Made by a program: the position numbers and the translations under genes
Source: Sphingopyxis terrae subsp. terrae NBRC 15098
Lineage (GTDB): Bacteria > Pseudomonadota > Alphaproteobacteria > Sphingomonadales > Sphingomonadaceae
NCBI RefSeq assembly: GCF_001598815.1
Contig: NZ_BCZQ01000015.1
Location: forward strand, 1 to 64,000
Length of the DNA: 64,000 nt
Reading direction: 5' to 3'
Part shown: piece after piece, positions 51,270 to 59,582 of the stretch
How the letters are laid out: every line of letters starts with the position of its first letter
Numbering within the stretch: the first letter of the stretch is position 1
Notes under the pieces: model-generated
Told to the model about the DNA's origin: nothing
The model's input: the letters and a program-made list of their open reading frames with translations, nothing else
Database searches by the model: none

Positions 51270-51339
51270 CCCGCGCCCACGTTTGCGGCGCGTTTTATTG
51301 CATCTCGACAGGGGCCAAGGCTTCGGGCAATTTGGTTGC

Positions 51340-52626
51340 ATGACAAAACCTATATTGCCTGGAGAGGTAGCCGCCGCCGTCGTCGATCCCGTCGCTTACG
51401 GGGCATGGGATGGCTTGCACCAACAGCTTGCCTGGGCGCGCGCCAATGCGCCGCTCGCGGTGGCCGAGAACCCGGACTATGATCCTTTCTGGCTGGTGAC
51501 GCGGCACGCCGACGTTATGGCGATCGGCCGCGACCCGCAGCGCTTTGCCAATGCGGTGCGCCCGACCGTGCTGACCAATCGCGATGGCGAGGCGCTGGCG
51601 CGTGCCGCGACGCCGGGCAACGACGGGCATCTGATTCGCTCGCTCGTCCAGATGGATGCGCCCGACCATATGAAATACCGGCTGCTGACGCAGAGCTGGT
51701 TCATGCCCAAGAATCTGAAGCAGGTCGAAGACCGCATCCGCCAGATCGCGCGCGAGACGGTCGACAAATTGCTCGCGACCGGCGGCGAATGCGATTTCGC
51801 GCGCGACGTCGCGGCGCATTATCCGCTGCATGTCGTGATGGACATATTGGGCGTGCCGCCGGAAGACGAGCCGCGGATGCTGATGCTGACCCAGCAATTG
51901 TTCGGATCGACCGACCCCGACCTCAACCGCAGCCGCGAGGCGATCACCAGCGCCGAACAGGCGATCGCGATGCTCCACTATGTCATCGCCGATTTCGAAA
52001 ATTACTTCCGCGAACTGACCGCCGACCGCCGCGCCAACCCGCGTCAGGATATTGCGACGGTGATCGCCAATGCGACGATCGATGGCGGCCAGATTCCCGA
52101 CCGCGAACTTGCGGGCTATTATATGATCATCGCGACGGCAGGGCACGACACGACGAGTGCGTCGACCGCCGGCGCGATCATGGAGCTGGCAAAGAATCCG
52201 GCGCTTTTCGAACGCTTTCGCGCCGCCGACAGCGACAAGGCGGGGCTGATCGAAGAGGCGATCCGCTGGACGACGCCGGTGCAGCATTTCATGCGCACCG
52301 CACGGGCCGATGTCGAGATCGGCGGGCAGCAGATCCGCGAAGGCGACTGGCTGATGCTCAACTATGTCTCGGCCAATCGCGACGAAGCGGTGTTCGGCGA
52401 CGCCTTTGCCTTCGACCCCGACCGCGCGAAGAACCAGCAGATCGCCTTCGGCTTCGGCGCGCATGTGTGCCTCGGCCAGCATCTGGCGCGTATGGAAATG
52501 CGGATCATGATGGAAGAATTGCTACCGCGCCTGAAAAAGCTGGAGCTCGCGGGCGAGCCGGCGCGCGTCGAGTCGGTGTTCGTCGGCGGCTTGAAGCGCC
52601 TGCCGATCCGGTTCGAAGCGGCGTAG
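51340..52626 (+). CDS. Cytochrome P450, CYP108-like
   Basis: A 428-residue soluble P450 that resembles P450terp (CYP108A1, alpha-terpineol hydroxylase) in remembered sequence blocks: YPLHVVMDILGVPPEDEPRM, TAGHDTTSAS in the I helix, EEAIRW with ExxR, FGFGAHVCLGQHLARMEM with heme ligand Cys377, and the end FVGGLKRLPIRFEA. Substrates are likely terpenes or aromatic hydrocarbons, by analogy. No ferredoxin gene is adjacent. It starts 71 bases after the globin gene. Confidence 0.92.
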   Translation: MTKPILPGEVAAAVVDPVAYGAWDGLHQQLAWARANAPLAVAENPDYDPFWLVTRHADVMAIGRDPQRFANAVRPTVLTNRDGEALARAATPGNDGHLIRSLVQMDAPDHMKYRLLTQSWFMPKNLKQVEDRIRQIARETVDKLLATGGECDFARDVAAHYPLHVVMDILGVPPEDEPRMLMLTQQLFGSTDPDLNRSREAITSAEQAIAMLHYVIADFENYFRELTADRRANPRQDIATVIANATIDGGQIPDRELAGYYMIIATAGHDTTSASTAGAIMELAKNPALFERFRAADSDKAGLIEEAIRWTTPVQHFMRTARADVEIGGQQIREGDWLMLNYVSANRDEAVFGDAFAFDPDRAKNQQIAFGFGAHVCLGQHLARMEMRIMMEELLPRLKKLELAGEPARVESVFVGGLKRLPIRFEAA

Positions 52627-52660
52627 GGAGCTGCAAGCGACCGCAGTCTGCGAAGTTCAC

Positions 52661-52780
52661 CGAAGGAATGAGAGTCCCGCGACGGTATTATGTTCCCCGG
52701 CGAAAGCCGGGGTCCAGGGCTTTAGAGTTCCAACGTCGGCGTTCGACGCTCTGGACCCCGGCTTTCGCCGGGGAACACGA
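52661..52780. repeat. Dispersed 120-base palindromic repeat, copy 2
   Basis: Ungapped counterpart of 46141-46260 with perfect 26-base arms (52692-52717 and 52751-52776; core CCCCGGCGAAAGCCGGGGTC). It lies between the convergent P450 and thioesterase genes and could stop transcription from both sides. Confidence 0.85.
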
Positions 52781-52801
52781 AGCTGTCGCAAAGACGCTGC
52801 C

Positions 52802-53212
52802 CTAAACCCTCTCGCCCGGAAAGAAGCGTGCGATCACGTCGCTGGCAAGGCGCGCCGGGCGCAGCGTTTCGGCGTCGATGCAGCACCAGCTCGATTTGAC
52901 TTCGGCAAGCACCTCTTCGCCACGCTTGATGATCGTTTCATAGAAGGCGCGCGCGCCCTGGACCTTTTCCAGGATCACCGTCGCGATGACCTCATCGTCC
53001 AGAAAGGCGGGGCGGCGATAAGTGATTTCATGCTTCAGCGCGACCCACAGATGCTGGGCAACCGCCTCGGGCGGCGCGATCTTGCGCCAGTGCGACAGGA
53101 CGGCATCCTGCACCCAGCTCAGATAATGGGCGTTGTTGACGTGGCCCATGAAGTCGATGACGTCGGGGCCGACGGTGATGTCATGGTCGTGGGGAAGCGC
53201 AGCGCTGCTCAT
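52802..53212 (-). CDS. 4HBT-family acyl-CoA thioesterase
   Basis: A 136-residue hot-dog-fold thioesterase. The motif DFMGHVNNAHYLSWVQDA carries the catalytic Asp region; later parts are HEITYRRPAFLDDEVIA and SSWCCIDAETLRPARL. It hydrolyses acyl- or 4-hydroxybenzoyl-CoA thioesters, like YbgC/FcbC relatives. ATG 53212 is three bases from an 18-base perfect palindrome that probably controls it. The longer frame upstream is not conserved-looking. Confidence 0.88.
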   Translation of the reverse strand: MSSAALPHDHDITVGPDVIDFMGHVNNAHYLSWVQDAVLSHWRKIAPPEAVAQHLWVALKHEITYRRPAFLDDEVIATVILEKVQGARAFYETIIKRGEEVLAEVKSSWCCIDAETLRPARLASDVIARFFPGERV

Positions 53213-53215
53213 ATC

Positions 53216-53233
53216 GTTGACACTAGTGTCAAC
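53216..53233. promoter_or_regulatory. 18-bp perfect palindrome at the thioesterase start
   Basis: GTTGACACTAGTGTCAAC at 53216-53233, a perfect palindrome, begins four bases before the thioesterase ATG, over its expected ribosome site. The form fits a TetR-type operator. No regulator gene adjoins. Confidence 0.72.
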
Positions 53234-53316
53234 AATTGGTGACGGAAAGATGAAATCCGATTCTTTTCTGGTCCGGTCTCGGGAAGGGCCATCTTCGACG
53301 TCGGCGAAGCAGGCAC

Positions 53317-53787
53317 TCAGCCGCGGCCGCGATAGGGGGCGACCCCCTGATCGGGCAGCCACAGCCCCTGGGGCGGCGGCCCCGATTGCCAGAACACGTC
53401 GATAGGAATGCCGCCGCGCGGATACCAATAGCCGCCGATGCGCAGCCATTGCGGCTGCATCTCGTCGAACAGGCGGCGGCCGATACCGACGGTGCAGTCT
53501 TCGTGAAAGCCCGCATGATTGCGGAAGGAGCCGAGGAACAGCTTGAGGCTTTTCGATTCGACGATCGTTTCGCCCGGCGCATAGTCGATCACCAGATGCG
53601 CAAAGTCGGGCTGCCCGGTGACGGGGCAGAGCGAGGTGAATTCGGGCGCGGCAAAGCGCACGAGATACAGCTCGCCGGGGCGCGGATTGGGTACATAGTC
53701 GAGCGATGCCGCCTCGGGCGAGGCAGGCAGTTCACTCGATTGGCCGAGATGTTTGGGCTGAAGCGGCGTATGGCTGGAATCACTCAT
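53317..53787 (-). CDS. queF: 7-cyano-7-deazaguanine reductase
   Basis: Reduces preQ0 to preQ1 in queuosine synthesis with NADPH. The 156-residue protein is the short, single-domain type. Motifs: [13 protein letters not shown] with the catalytic Cys54 and Asp61, [15 protein letters not shown] for the binding site, and FHEDC. Length and motifs match unimodular QueF. The gene is divergent from the Pro/Thr-rich protein gene by about 120 bases. Confidence 0.96.
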   Translation of the reverse strand: MSDSSHTPLQPKHLGQSSELPASPEAASLDYVPNPRPGELYLVRFAAPEFTSLCPVTGQPDFAHLVIDYAPGETIVESKSLKLFLGSFRNHAGFHEDCTVGIGRRLFDEMQPQWLRIGGYWYPRGGIPIDVFWQSGPPPQGLWLPDQGVAPYRGRG

Positions 53788-53909
53788 GGCTTTCGTCTAG
53801 TGCGGCGCGCAGCCGATGTCACCGTCGATCGGGACGGGATGGCGGCGCGAAGCGCCCGTGCGGTACGCAAGGCGCAGGCCATACAGAGTTTTCGGGATCG
53901 CATAACATC

Positions 53910-55349
53910 ATGACGAAGCGGAGTTTCGGGCGGACAGCGAAGATGGCGCGGCTATCGACCGCCGCGCTGACGGCGGTGTTGATTGCGGGCGCGGCGGGAA
54001 CGCCGGCGCTGGCGCAACAGGACGAAACGCCCGCCCCGACCCCGGCGCCATCGGCCACCAGTCCGTCGACCTTCCGCCTGCCGTCGACCAACGATGGCCG
54101 CACCACGGGGATGCAGGGTCCGGCGGACAATGGTATTCCGCCGCTTGCGCCGGGCGAGCGCCGCGGGACTCCGGCACCGACGCCTGCGCCGACCGTGGTG
54201 GTTCCCACGCGCCCTGCGACCGCGCCGACGACCCAGCGTCCGACCGCGACAACGCCCGCGCCGACCCCGGCACCGACCCCGACGCGCCGCGATACGCCCG
54301 CCGCGGCATCGACGCGCCCGCCTTCCGCGACGCCGACGCCCGCGCCGACCCCGGCACCGACCGCGTCGCAGGACGCGCCCGCTGCGACCCCGCCGTCCGA
54401 CGATGCCGCCACGCTGCCGGGCTTCACCAGCGATCCGACGAGCGCGGCGGGCACGCTCGACGCGCCGGTGCAGCCGTCGGACGAGGCGGCCGGTCCGGCG
54501 GCGCCGATCGACAAGGGCGCGGTGCCGATCTGGGCGTGGCTGCTCGCCGGGCTCGCCGCTGCCGGGGCAGGGCTATGGTATTGGCGCCGCCGTCCGGCGC
54601 CCGCCGCTGACGCCCCGGCAGATTATGATCAGCCCTCGCCGCCCCCCGCACCGCGTGCCGCCGTTCCTGCGCCGCGCGCCGCCGCGCCGCAGCCAGCACC
54701 GCGGCCTGCTCCTCCGGCGCCGCAACCCGCGCCGCAACCGGATCGTGCGCCCCAGCCGCAATTCCGTCCGACGCCGCTTCCGGTTGCCTCGCCGCCCGTT
54801 CCCTCCCCGCTCGTCACGCGCCCGGCGGCCGAACGACGTGCGCAGGTGTCGATGGCGTTCGAGGTGCGCGACATTCGCCTGACGTCCGAGCATCTGGTCG
54901 TGTCCTTCACGCTCAACCTGCTCAACGAGGGGCTGCTCGACGCCACCGGTCTGCTCGTCCGTATTGCGCTCCATCAGGCGTCGGCGATGCCCGAAGCGGT
55001 GCTCGCGCGCTTTTTCGACGGGGCGGGGGGCAGCGTGCTGCGCGACGACATGACATTGGCGGCAGGCGCGGGCGAGGCGCTGACGACCGAGGTCATGTTG
55101 CCGCGCGCGATCGTCGAGCCGCTGGTGATCGGCGGCCGCCCGATGCTCATCCCGGTCATCGCGCTAGACGTCACCTATCATTGGGATGGCCCGGGCGAGG
55201 CTTTTGGCCAGAATGCCGGCAGTTTCGTGCTCGGCCGCGAACAGGGGAGCAGCGGTAGCGACAAGCTGGCGCCGCTGCCCTTCGATCGCCCGATGCTGGT
55301 CATTGACCGCCCCGGTGCACGCACGACCGCCGTGCGCCGGATGCAGTGA
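53910..55349 (+). CDS. Pro/Thr-rich membrane protein with C-terminal beta domain
   Basis: A 479-residue protein I cannot name. A signal-like N-terminus (residues 10-35) precedes a long disordered region rich in TPAPTPAPT repeats (about 40-190). One membrane helix follows at about 206-225 (PIWAWLLAGLAAAGAGLWYW) and then RRRPAP. A second Pro-rich linker runs to about 305, and a beta-rich domain of about 170 residues, MAFEVRDIRLTSEHLVVSFT onward, ends the protein. The positive-inside rule puts the repeats in the periplasm and the beta domain in the cytoplasm. A start at 53943 is possible. The low-complexity part is a composition artefact risk, but the C-terminus is clearly protein-like. Confidence 0.75.
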   Translation: MTKRSFGRTAKMARLSTAALTAVLIAGAAGTPALAQQDETPAPTPAPSATSPSTFRLPSTNDGRTTGMQGPADNGIPPLAPGERRGTPAPTPAPTVVVPTRPATAPTTQRPTATTPAPTPAPTPTRRDTPAAASTRPPSATPTPAPTPAPTASQDAPAATPPSDDAATLPGFTSDPTSAAGTLDAPVQPSDEAAGPAAPIDKGAVPIWAWLLAGLAAAGAGLWYWRRRPAPAADAPADYDQPSPPPAPRAAVPAPRAAAPQPAPRPAPPAPQPAPQPDRAPQPQFRPTPLPVASPPVPSPLVTRPAAERRAQVSMAFEVRDIRLTSEHLVVSFTLNLLNEGLLDATGLLVRIALHQASAMPEAVLARFFDGAGGSVLRDDMTLAAGAGEALTTEVMLPRAIVEPLVIGGRPMLIPVIALDVTYHWDGPGEAFGQNAGSFVLGREQGSSGSDKLAPLPFDRPMLVIDRPGARTTAVRRMQ

Positions 55350-55558
55350 TTCCCCGCATCGCGCGGGCGCCACGCTCTGCGTTGCCTCCGCTTTTGTGTT
55401 GCGGCGCAGCATTGACTGGGGCAGAGCGCCACTGCGCTTGAAAAAGCGCAGGTGGGGGCATAGGCTGATGTTCCCCGGAAAGATTAAGAGCCACAGCAGG
55501 ATGGCCGGCGGAGGGAATGGATAGAAGGTCCACCGCCCGGTCGTAACAGGAGCATGAC
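55350..55558 (+). promoter_or_regulatory. Hairpin-rich leader of the sseA-metC unit
   Basis: Stem 1: CTGCGCTT-GAAA-AAGCGCAG (55432-55451), extendable to 55429-55455 with one bulged G. Stem 2: GGGG-CAT paired to ATG-CCCC (about 55454-55477). A third GC-rich pairing joins the region around 55510 to about 55545, just before the ribosome site AGGAG. The packing resembles a cis-regulatory RNA. I cannot match it to SAM-II or another known riboswitch. Confidence 0.45.
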
Positions 55559-56401
55559 ATGGACGCCTTGGTTTCTACCGAATGGCTGGAACGCGAACTG
55601 GGGGCATCGGACCTGCGGGTTGTCGATGCGACGAAATTCATGGCGGGAACCGACCGCGACGCGCGCGCCGAATATGAAGCCGGCCATATCCCCGGCGCGG
55701 TGTTCATGGACCTGACCGAACTGGCCGACACGACGAGCGTGGTCGAAAATATGGCACCGCCGCCCGAAAAATTCGCAAGCCGCATGCAGTCGCTCGGCCT
55801 CGGCGACGGCAGCCGGATCGTGATCTATGACGACAGCCCCCTCAAGAGCGCGGCGCGTGCCTGGTGGCTGCTCAAACTGTTCGGCGCGCATGATGTCGCG
55901 CTGCTCGACGGCGGCCTCGCCAAGTGGAAGGCCGAAGGACGCCCGCTCGAAATGGGCAAGCAGACGCTGCGCCACCGTCACTTTACCGTATGGCGCGACG
56001 CGAAGGCCGTCCGCACCAAGGATCAGATGCTCGCCAATGTCGATGGCGGCACCGAACAGGTCGTCGACGCGCGCCCGGCGGCGCGCTTCACGGGCGAGGA
56101 ACGCGATCCGCGTCCGGGCATGGCACCGGGACATATCCCCGGTTCGCGCAGCCTGCCGCACGGCCAGCTGTTCAACGACGATGGCACGTGGAAGCAGGGC
56201 GATGCGCTGAAGGCGGCTTTTGATGCCGCCGGGATCGATCTCGACAAGCCGCTCGTCGCAACTTGCGGCAGCGGCATGACCGCGACCGTCCTCGCCTTTG
56301 GCGCGCACCTGCTCGGCAAGGATGATGTCGCCGTCTATGACGGCAGCTGGAGCGAATGGGGCGCCGACGCGGCGACCCCGAAAGCGACCGGCGCGGCCTG
56401 A
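55559..56401 (+). CDS. sseA: 3-mercaptopyruvate sulfurtransferase (two-domain rhodanese)
   Basis: Moves sulfur from 3-mercaptopyruvate or thiosulfate to acceptors. The 280-residue protein has two rhodanese domains. The N-terminal one has VVDATKFMAGTDRDARAEYE and GHIPGAVFMDL; the C-terminal active one has the loop ATCGSGMTATV with Cys236. CGSGMTA is the mercaptopyruvate type, whereas thiosulfate enzymes have a different loop. AGGAG lies upstream of ATG 55559. metC follows seven bases after its stop, linking it to sulfur amino-acid metabolism. Confidence 0.95.
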   Translation: MDALVSTEWLERELGASDLRVVDATKFMAGTDRDARAEYEAGHIPGAVFMDLTELADTTSVVENMAPPPEKFASRMQSLGLGDGSRIVIYDDSPLKSAARAWWLLKLFGAHDVALLDGGLAKWKAEGRPLEMGKQTLRHRHFTVWRDAKAVRTKDQMLANVDGGTEQVVDARPAARFTGEERDPRPGMAPGHIPGSRSLPHGQLFNDDGTWKQGDALKAAFDAAGIDLDKPLVATCGSGMTATVLAFGAHLLGKDDVAVYDGSWSEWGADAATPKATGAA

Positions 56402-56408
56402 CCGGGCG

Positions 56409-57626
56409 GTGGCCGGCCCGGCGGATAAGGATGATCGACGCCGCCCCGCGACGAAGCTCGTCCAGGGCGGGCGGCGGCCCGAATGGACGGGCGACCCCCG
56501 GCTTGGCGGGGGCATCGTCAATCCGCCGGTCTGGCGTGCCTCGACGATCCTATACGACAGCATCGCCGATCTGAAGGCGCGCGGCCATGCGACGCACGAC
56601 AAGCTCTATTATGGCCGCCGCGGCACGCCGACGGTGTGGGCGCTGGCCGACGCGCTGACCGAACTCGAACCGGGTGCGGAGGGCACGCTGCTCTATCCTT
56701 CGGGCGTTGCGGCGATATCGGCGGGGCTGCTAGCGCTGCTGGCGCCGGGCGATCATCTGCTGATGGTCGACAGCGCCTATGAACCGACGCGGAGCTTTTG
56801 CGACGGCATGCTCGCGCGGTTCGGTGTGCGGACCAGCTATTATGATCCGTGCGTCGGCGCGCGCATCGCCGATCTGATCGAACCCGAAACGCGGCTGATC
56901 TTCCTCGAATCGCCGGGCAGCCTGACCTTCGAGGTGCAGGATGTACCCGCGATCGCGCGCATTGCCCGTGAACACGGCATCGTGACGATGCTCGACAACA
57001 CCTGGGCGACCCCGCTGCTCTTTCCGGCGATCGCGCATGGCATCGACGTGACGATGATGAGCCTGACCAAATATGTTGGCGGTCATTCAGACGCGATGAT
57101 GGGCTCGCTCACCGCGACGCGCAGCCTCTGGCCGCGGCTGCGGCAGGCGACCTATCAGCTCGGCCATTCGGTATCGCCCGACGATTGCGCGCTGATGCTG
57201 CGCGGGCTGCGCACGCTGGATGTGCGGCTGGAGCGACACGGCGCCAATGCGCTTGCGGTGGCGCGATGGCTTGCGGCGCGGCCCGAGGTCGGGCGCATTC
57301 TCTACCCGGCGCTGGCGGACGATCCGGGCCATGCGCTTTGGACGCGCGATTTTTCGGGGGCGAGCGGCCTGTTCGGCTTTACGCTGAAAGGCGCCGACGA
57401 TGCTGCACGCGCGCGCTTTATCGACGCGCTCACCCTGTTCGGCATCGGTTTCAGCTGGGGCGGCTTCGAAAGCCTGGTGGTGCCAAGCGATCCGCAGGCG
57501 ATTCGCACCGCGACCGACTGGACCGACCCCGATGCGCTGCTGCGTCTGTCGATCGGGCTCGAGGATCCGGCCGACCTGATCGCCGATCTCGAACGGGGAT
57601 TCGCGGCGCTCGGCGGCGCATCATGA
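56409..57626 (+). CDS. metC: Cystathionine beta-lyase
   Basis: PLP enzyme that splits cystathionine to homocysteine, pyruvate and ammonia. I choose GTG 56409, just after sseA, giving 405 residues, normal for the family. Landmarks: LYYGRRGTPT early on, LLYPSGVAAISAGLLALL, TMLDNTWATPLLF, and the PLP lysine in MMSLTKYVGGHSDAMMGS. The ending FSWGGFESLVVPSDP is MetC/CBL-like. Its stop TGA overlaps the mscS start, so sseA-metC-mscS is one transcript. Confidence 0.93.
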   Translation: MAGPADKDDRRRPATKLVQGGRRPEWTGDPRLGGGIVNPPVWRASTILYDSIADLKARGHATHDKLYYGRRGTPTVWALADALTELEPGAEGTLLYPSGVAAISAGLLALLAPGDHLLMVDSAYEPTRSFCDGMLARFGVRTSYYDPCVGARIADLIEPETRLIFLESPGSLTFEVQDVPAIARIAREHGIVTMLDNTWATPLLFPAIAHGIDVTMMSLTKYVGGHSDAMMGSLTATRSLWPRLRQATYQLGHSVSPDDCALMLRGLRTLDVRLERHGANALAVARWLAARPEVGRILYPALADDPGHALWTRDFSGASGLFGFTLKGADDAARARFIDALTLFGIGFSWGGFESLVVPSDPQAIRTATDWTDPDALLRLSIGLEDPADLIADLERGFAALGGAS

Positions 57627-58933
57627 TGGACGCGCTGCTCGTCCGGCTGGGCTTACCGCGCATGGCGGAGGCCCAGTTGGCCGAGCTCGGCGTCGCTGCG
57701 ATGATCGCCGGGGCCGCGTTGATCGTTGGCTGGACGCTGAAGGTCCGGCTCGGGCCGCGGCTGGCCGACTGGCTTCATGGCCGCGAACTCCATTCGCGCG
57801 GGCCGCTGACCGAACGAGCGCCCGCGATTCTCGGCTGGCTGATCGCACTTCTGATCGCCGGAATTGGCTGGAGCGTCTGGGCCTGGACGCCCTATCCCGC
57901 TCTGCTGCTGGGGCTAGTGCTCGCTTTCTCGGCCGCGTCGACGGCGCGCAATCTGGTGCTGGGTGTCGGGCTGGGCCGCGTGCCGGCGCTGATGCTGGCG
58001 GCGGGGCTTTTCGTGGCGCTGTTGTCGCATGTCGTCGGCGGACTGGCGACCCTGCAGGACCGGCTCGATGCGATCGGCTTCAGCGCCGGGCGCATGCATG
58101 TTTCGCTGCTGTCGCTCATCAATATCGCGCTGACGGCGCTGGTGCTGTTCCTGCTGGTGCGTATCGCCAACCGGGTCGTGCGGCGCGTCGTGCGCGGCGG
58201 TCCTGACCTTGATCCCACGCAGCAATTGCTGGTCGAAAAGATCGCGAGCGTCGTGATCGTCATCGCCGCCTTCTTCGTCGGCATCGACCTGCTCGGCATC
58301 GACCTGACCGCCTTTGCGGTCTTTTCGGGCGCGCTCGGGCTGGCGGTCGGTTTCGGCCTGCAAAAGACGTTCGGCAATCTGATCGCCGGGATCATCCTGC
58401 TGATGGACCGGTCGATCAAGCCGGGCGACGTCATCGTCGTCGCCGATGCGGTGGGACGGGTGAACAAGATCGGGGTGCGCGCGGTGTCGGTCATCACGCG
58501 CGACGGCAAGGAACATCTGATTCCGAACGAGCTGCTGATGACCGAGCGGGTCGAGAACTGGAGTTATTCGAGCCGCGAAGTGCGAATCAAGATGGCGGTC
58601 GGCGTCAGCTATGACAGCGATCTGCGGCTGGCGCAGCGGTTGATGCTCGAGGCCGCCGACGAAGCGCCGCGCGTTCTAAAAAAACCCGCCCCGGTGTGCT
58701 GGATCACCGGCTTCGGCGACAGCGCGGTCAACCATGAACTGCGGCTGTGGATTTCAGACCCCGAAGGCGGGCTCGGCAATATCCAGGGCGACGTCTTTTT
58801 GCGCATCTGGGACAAGTTCAAGGCGGCGGGAATCGAAATTCCCTTTCCGCAGCGCGACGTCCATGTCCGCTCGCTACCCGAAAAAACGCCCGCTACGGCA
58901 AAGCCGAAGCGGGCGTCTCGAAAGCCGGACTGA
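57623..58933 (+). CDS. MscS-family mechanosensitive channel
   Basis: A 436-residue inner-membrane channel that releases solutes on membrane stretch. Several N-terminal helices (about residues 15-165) precede the MscS core: DPTQQLLVEKIASVVIVIAA, GALGLAVGFGLQKTFGNLIA as the pore helix with the Gly/Ala pattern, and DRSIKPGDVIVV for the beta domain. A cytoplasmic C-terminus ends LPEKTPATAKPKRASRKPD. ATG 57623 overlaps the metC stop (ATGA); ATG 57626 is the alternative. The last 16 codons also encode a terminator for the opposite strand. Confidence 0.93.
   Translation: MMDALLVRLGLPRMAEAQLAELGVAAMIAGAALIVGWTLKVRLGPRLADWLHGRELHSRGPLTERAPAILGWLIALLIAGIGWSVWAWTPYPALLLGLVLAFSAASTARNLVLGVGLGRVPALMLAAGLFVALLSHVVGGLATLQDRLDAIGFSAGRMHVSLLSLINIALTALVLFLLVRIANRVVRRVVRGGPDLDPTQQLLVEKIASVVIVIAAFFVGIDLLGIDLTAFAVFSGALGLAVGFGLQKTFGNLIAGIILLMDRSIKPGDVIVVADAVGRVNKIGVRAVSVITRDGKEHLIPNELLMTERVENWSYSSREVRIKMAVGVSYDSDLRLAQRLMLEAADEAPRVLKKPAPVCWITGFGDSAVNHELRLWISDPEGGLGNIQGDVFLRIWDKFKAAGIEIPFPQRDVHVRSLPEKTPATAKPKRASRKPD
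58881..58916 (-). terminator. ppa terminator embedded in the mscS coding end
   Basis: On the minus strand ACGCCCGCT (58916-58908) pairs with AGCGGGCGT (58894-58886), inner CGG/CCG pairing, followed by TTTTTT (58886-58881). A classic terminator 36 bases past the ppa stop, inside the convergent mscS gene. Confidence 0.85.
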
Positions 58934-58951
58934 GCGATACCGCCGCCCGCG

Positions 58952-59488
58952 TCAGAATCCCTTGGCCTTGGCGCGTTCGATCCCTTGGAGAATGATCGCC
59001 TTGGCTTCATCGACGTCGCCCCAACCGCCGAGCTTCACCCATTTTCCGGGTTCGAGATCCTTGTAGTGCGCAAAGAAATGCTCGATCTGCTGCAGCACGA
59101 TCGGCGGCATGTCGGAGTAGCTTGCGACGTTCGCATAATAAGGAAAGGTCGAATTGACCGGCACGCACAGAAGCTTTTCATCGCCGCCGCCATCGTCTTC
59201 CATCTTGAGGACGCCGATCGGGCGGCATTTGACGACCGCACCGGCAACGACCGGCGACCGCGCAACCACCAAGGCATCGAGCGGATCGCCGTCTTCGCCC
59301 AGCGTATGCGGAATGAAGCCGTAATTGGCGGGATAGCGCATCGGCGTGTGAAGGAAGCGATCGACGAACAGCGCGCCCGACGCCTTGTCGAATTCATATT
59401 TCACCGGCTCGCCGCCGATCGGCACTTCGATCAGCACGTTCAGGCTGTCGGGCGGACTGTCGCCGGCGGGGATCAAGTCGATGCGCAT
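58952..59488 (-). CDS. ppa: Inorganic pyrophosphatase
   Basis: Hydrolyses pyrophosphate from biosynthetic reactions; essential. The 178-residue family I enzyme shows VLIEVPIGGEPVKYEFDKAS, RYPANYGFIPHTLGEDGDPL with the metal-binding acidic residues (GDPLD), and KMEDDGGGDEKLLCVPV. ATG 59488 gives the standard length. It is convergent with mscS and uses a terminator inside it. Confidence 0.97.
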   Translation of the reverse strand: MRIDLIPAGDSPPDSLNVLIEVPIGGEPVKYEFDKASGALFVDRFLHTPMRYPANYGFIPHTLGEDGDPLDALVVARSPVVAGAVVKCRPIGVLKMEDDGGGDEKLLCVPVNSTFPYYANVASYSDMPPIVLQQIEHFFAHYKDLEPGKWVKLGGWGDVDEAKAIILQGIERAKAKGF

Positions 59489-59582
59489 GGGAGAGTTTCC
59501 TTGTTTCGTGATTTGCGCGCGCCTTTAGCGCCCGTGGGCGCCGAAAGTCGAGGCCATTACGACCAAAGATAGGCCGGCGCGA

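Noticed and set aside
52661..52780. CRISPR-like repeat
   Set aside because: Only two distant copies with palindromic arms and no spacer array.
55350..55558. SAM-II riboswitch before sseA-metC
   Set aside because: I could not find its conserved pseudoknot sequence; the region is kept only as an unclassified structured leader.
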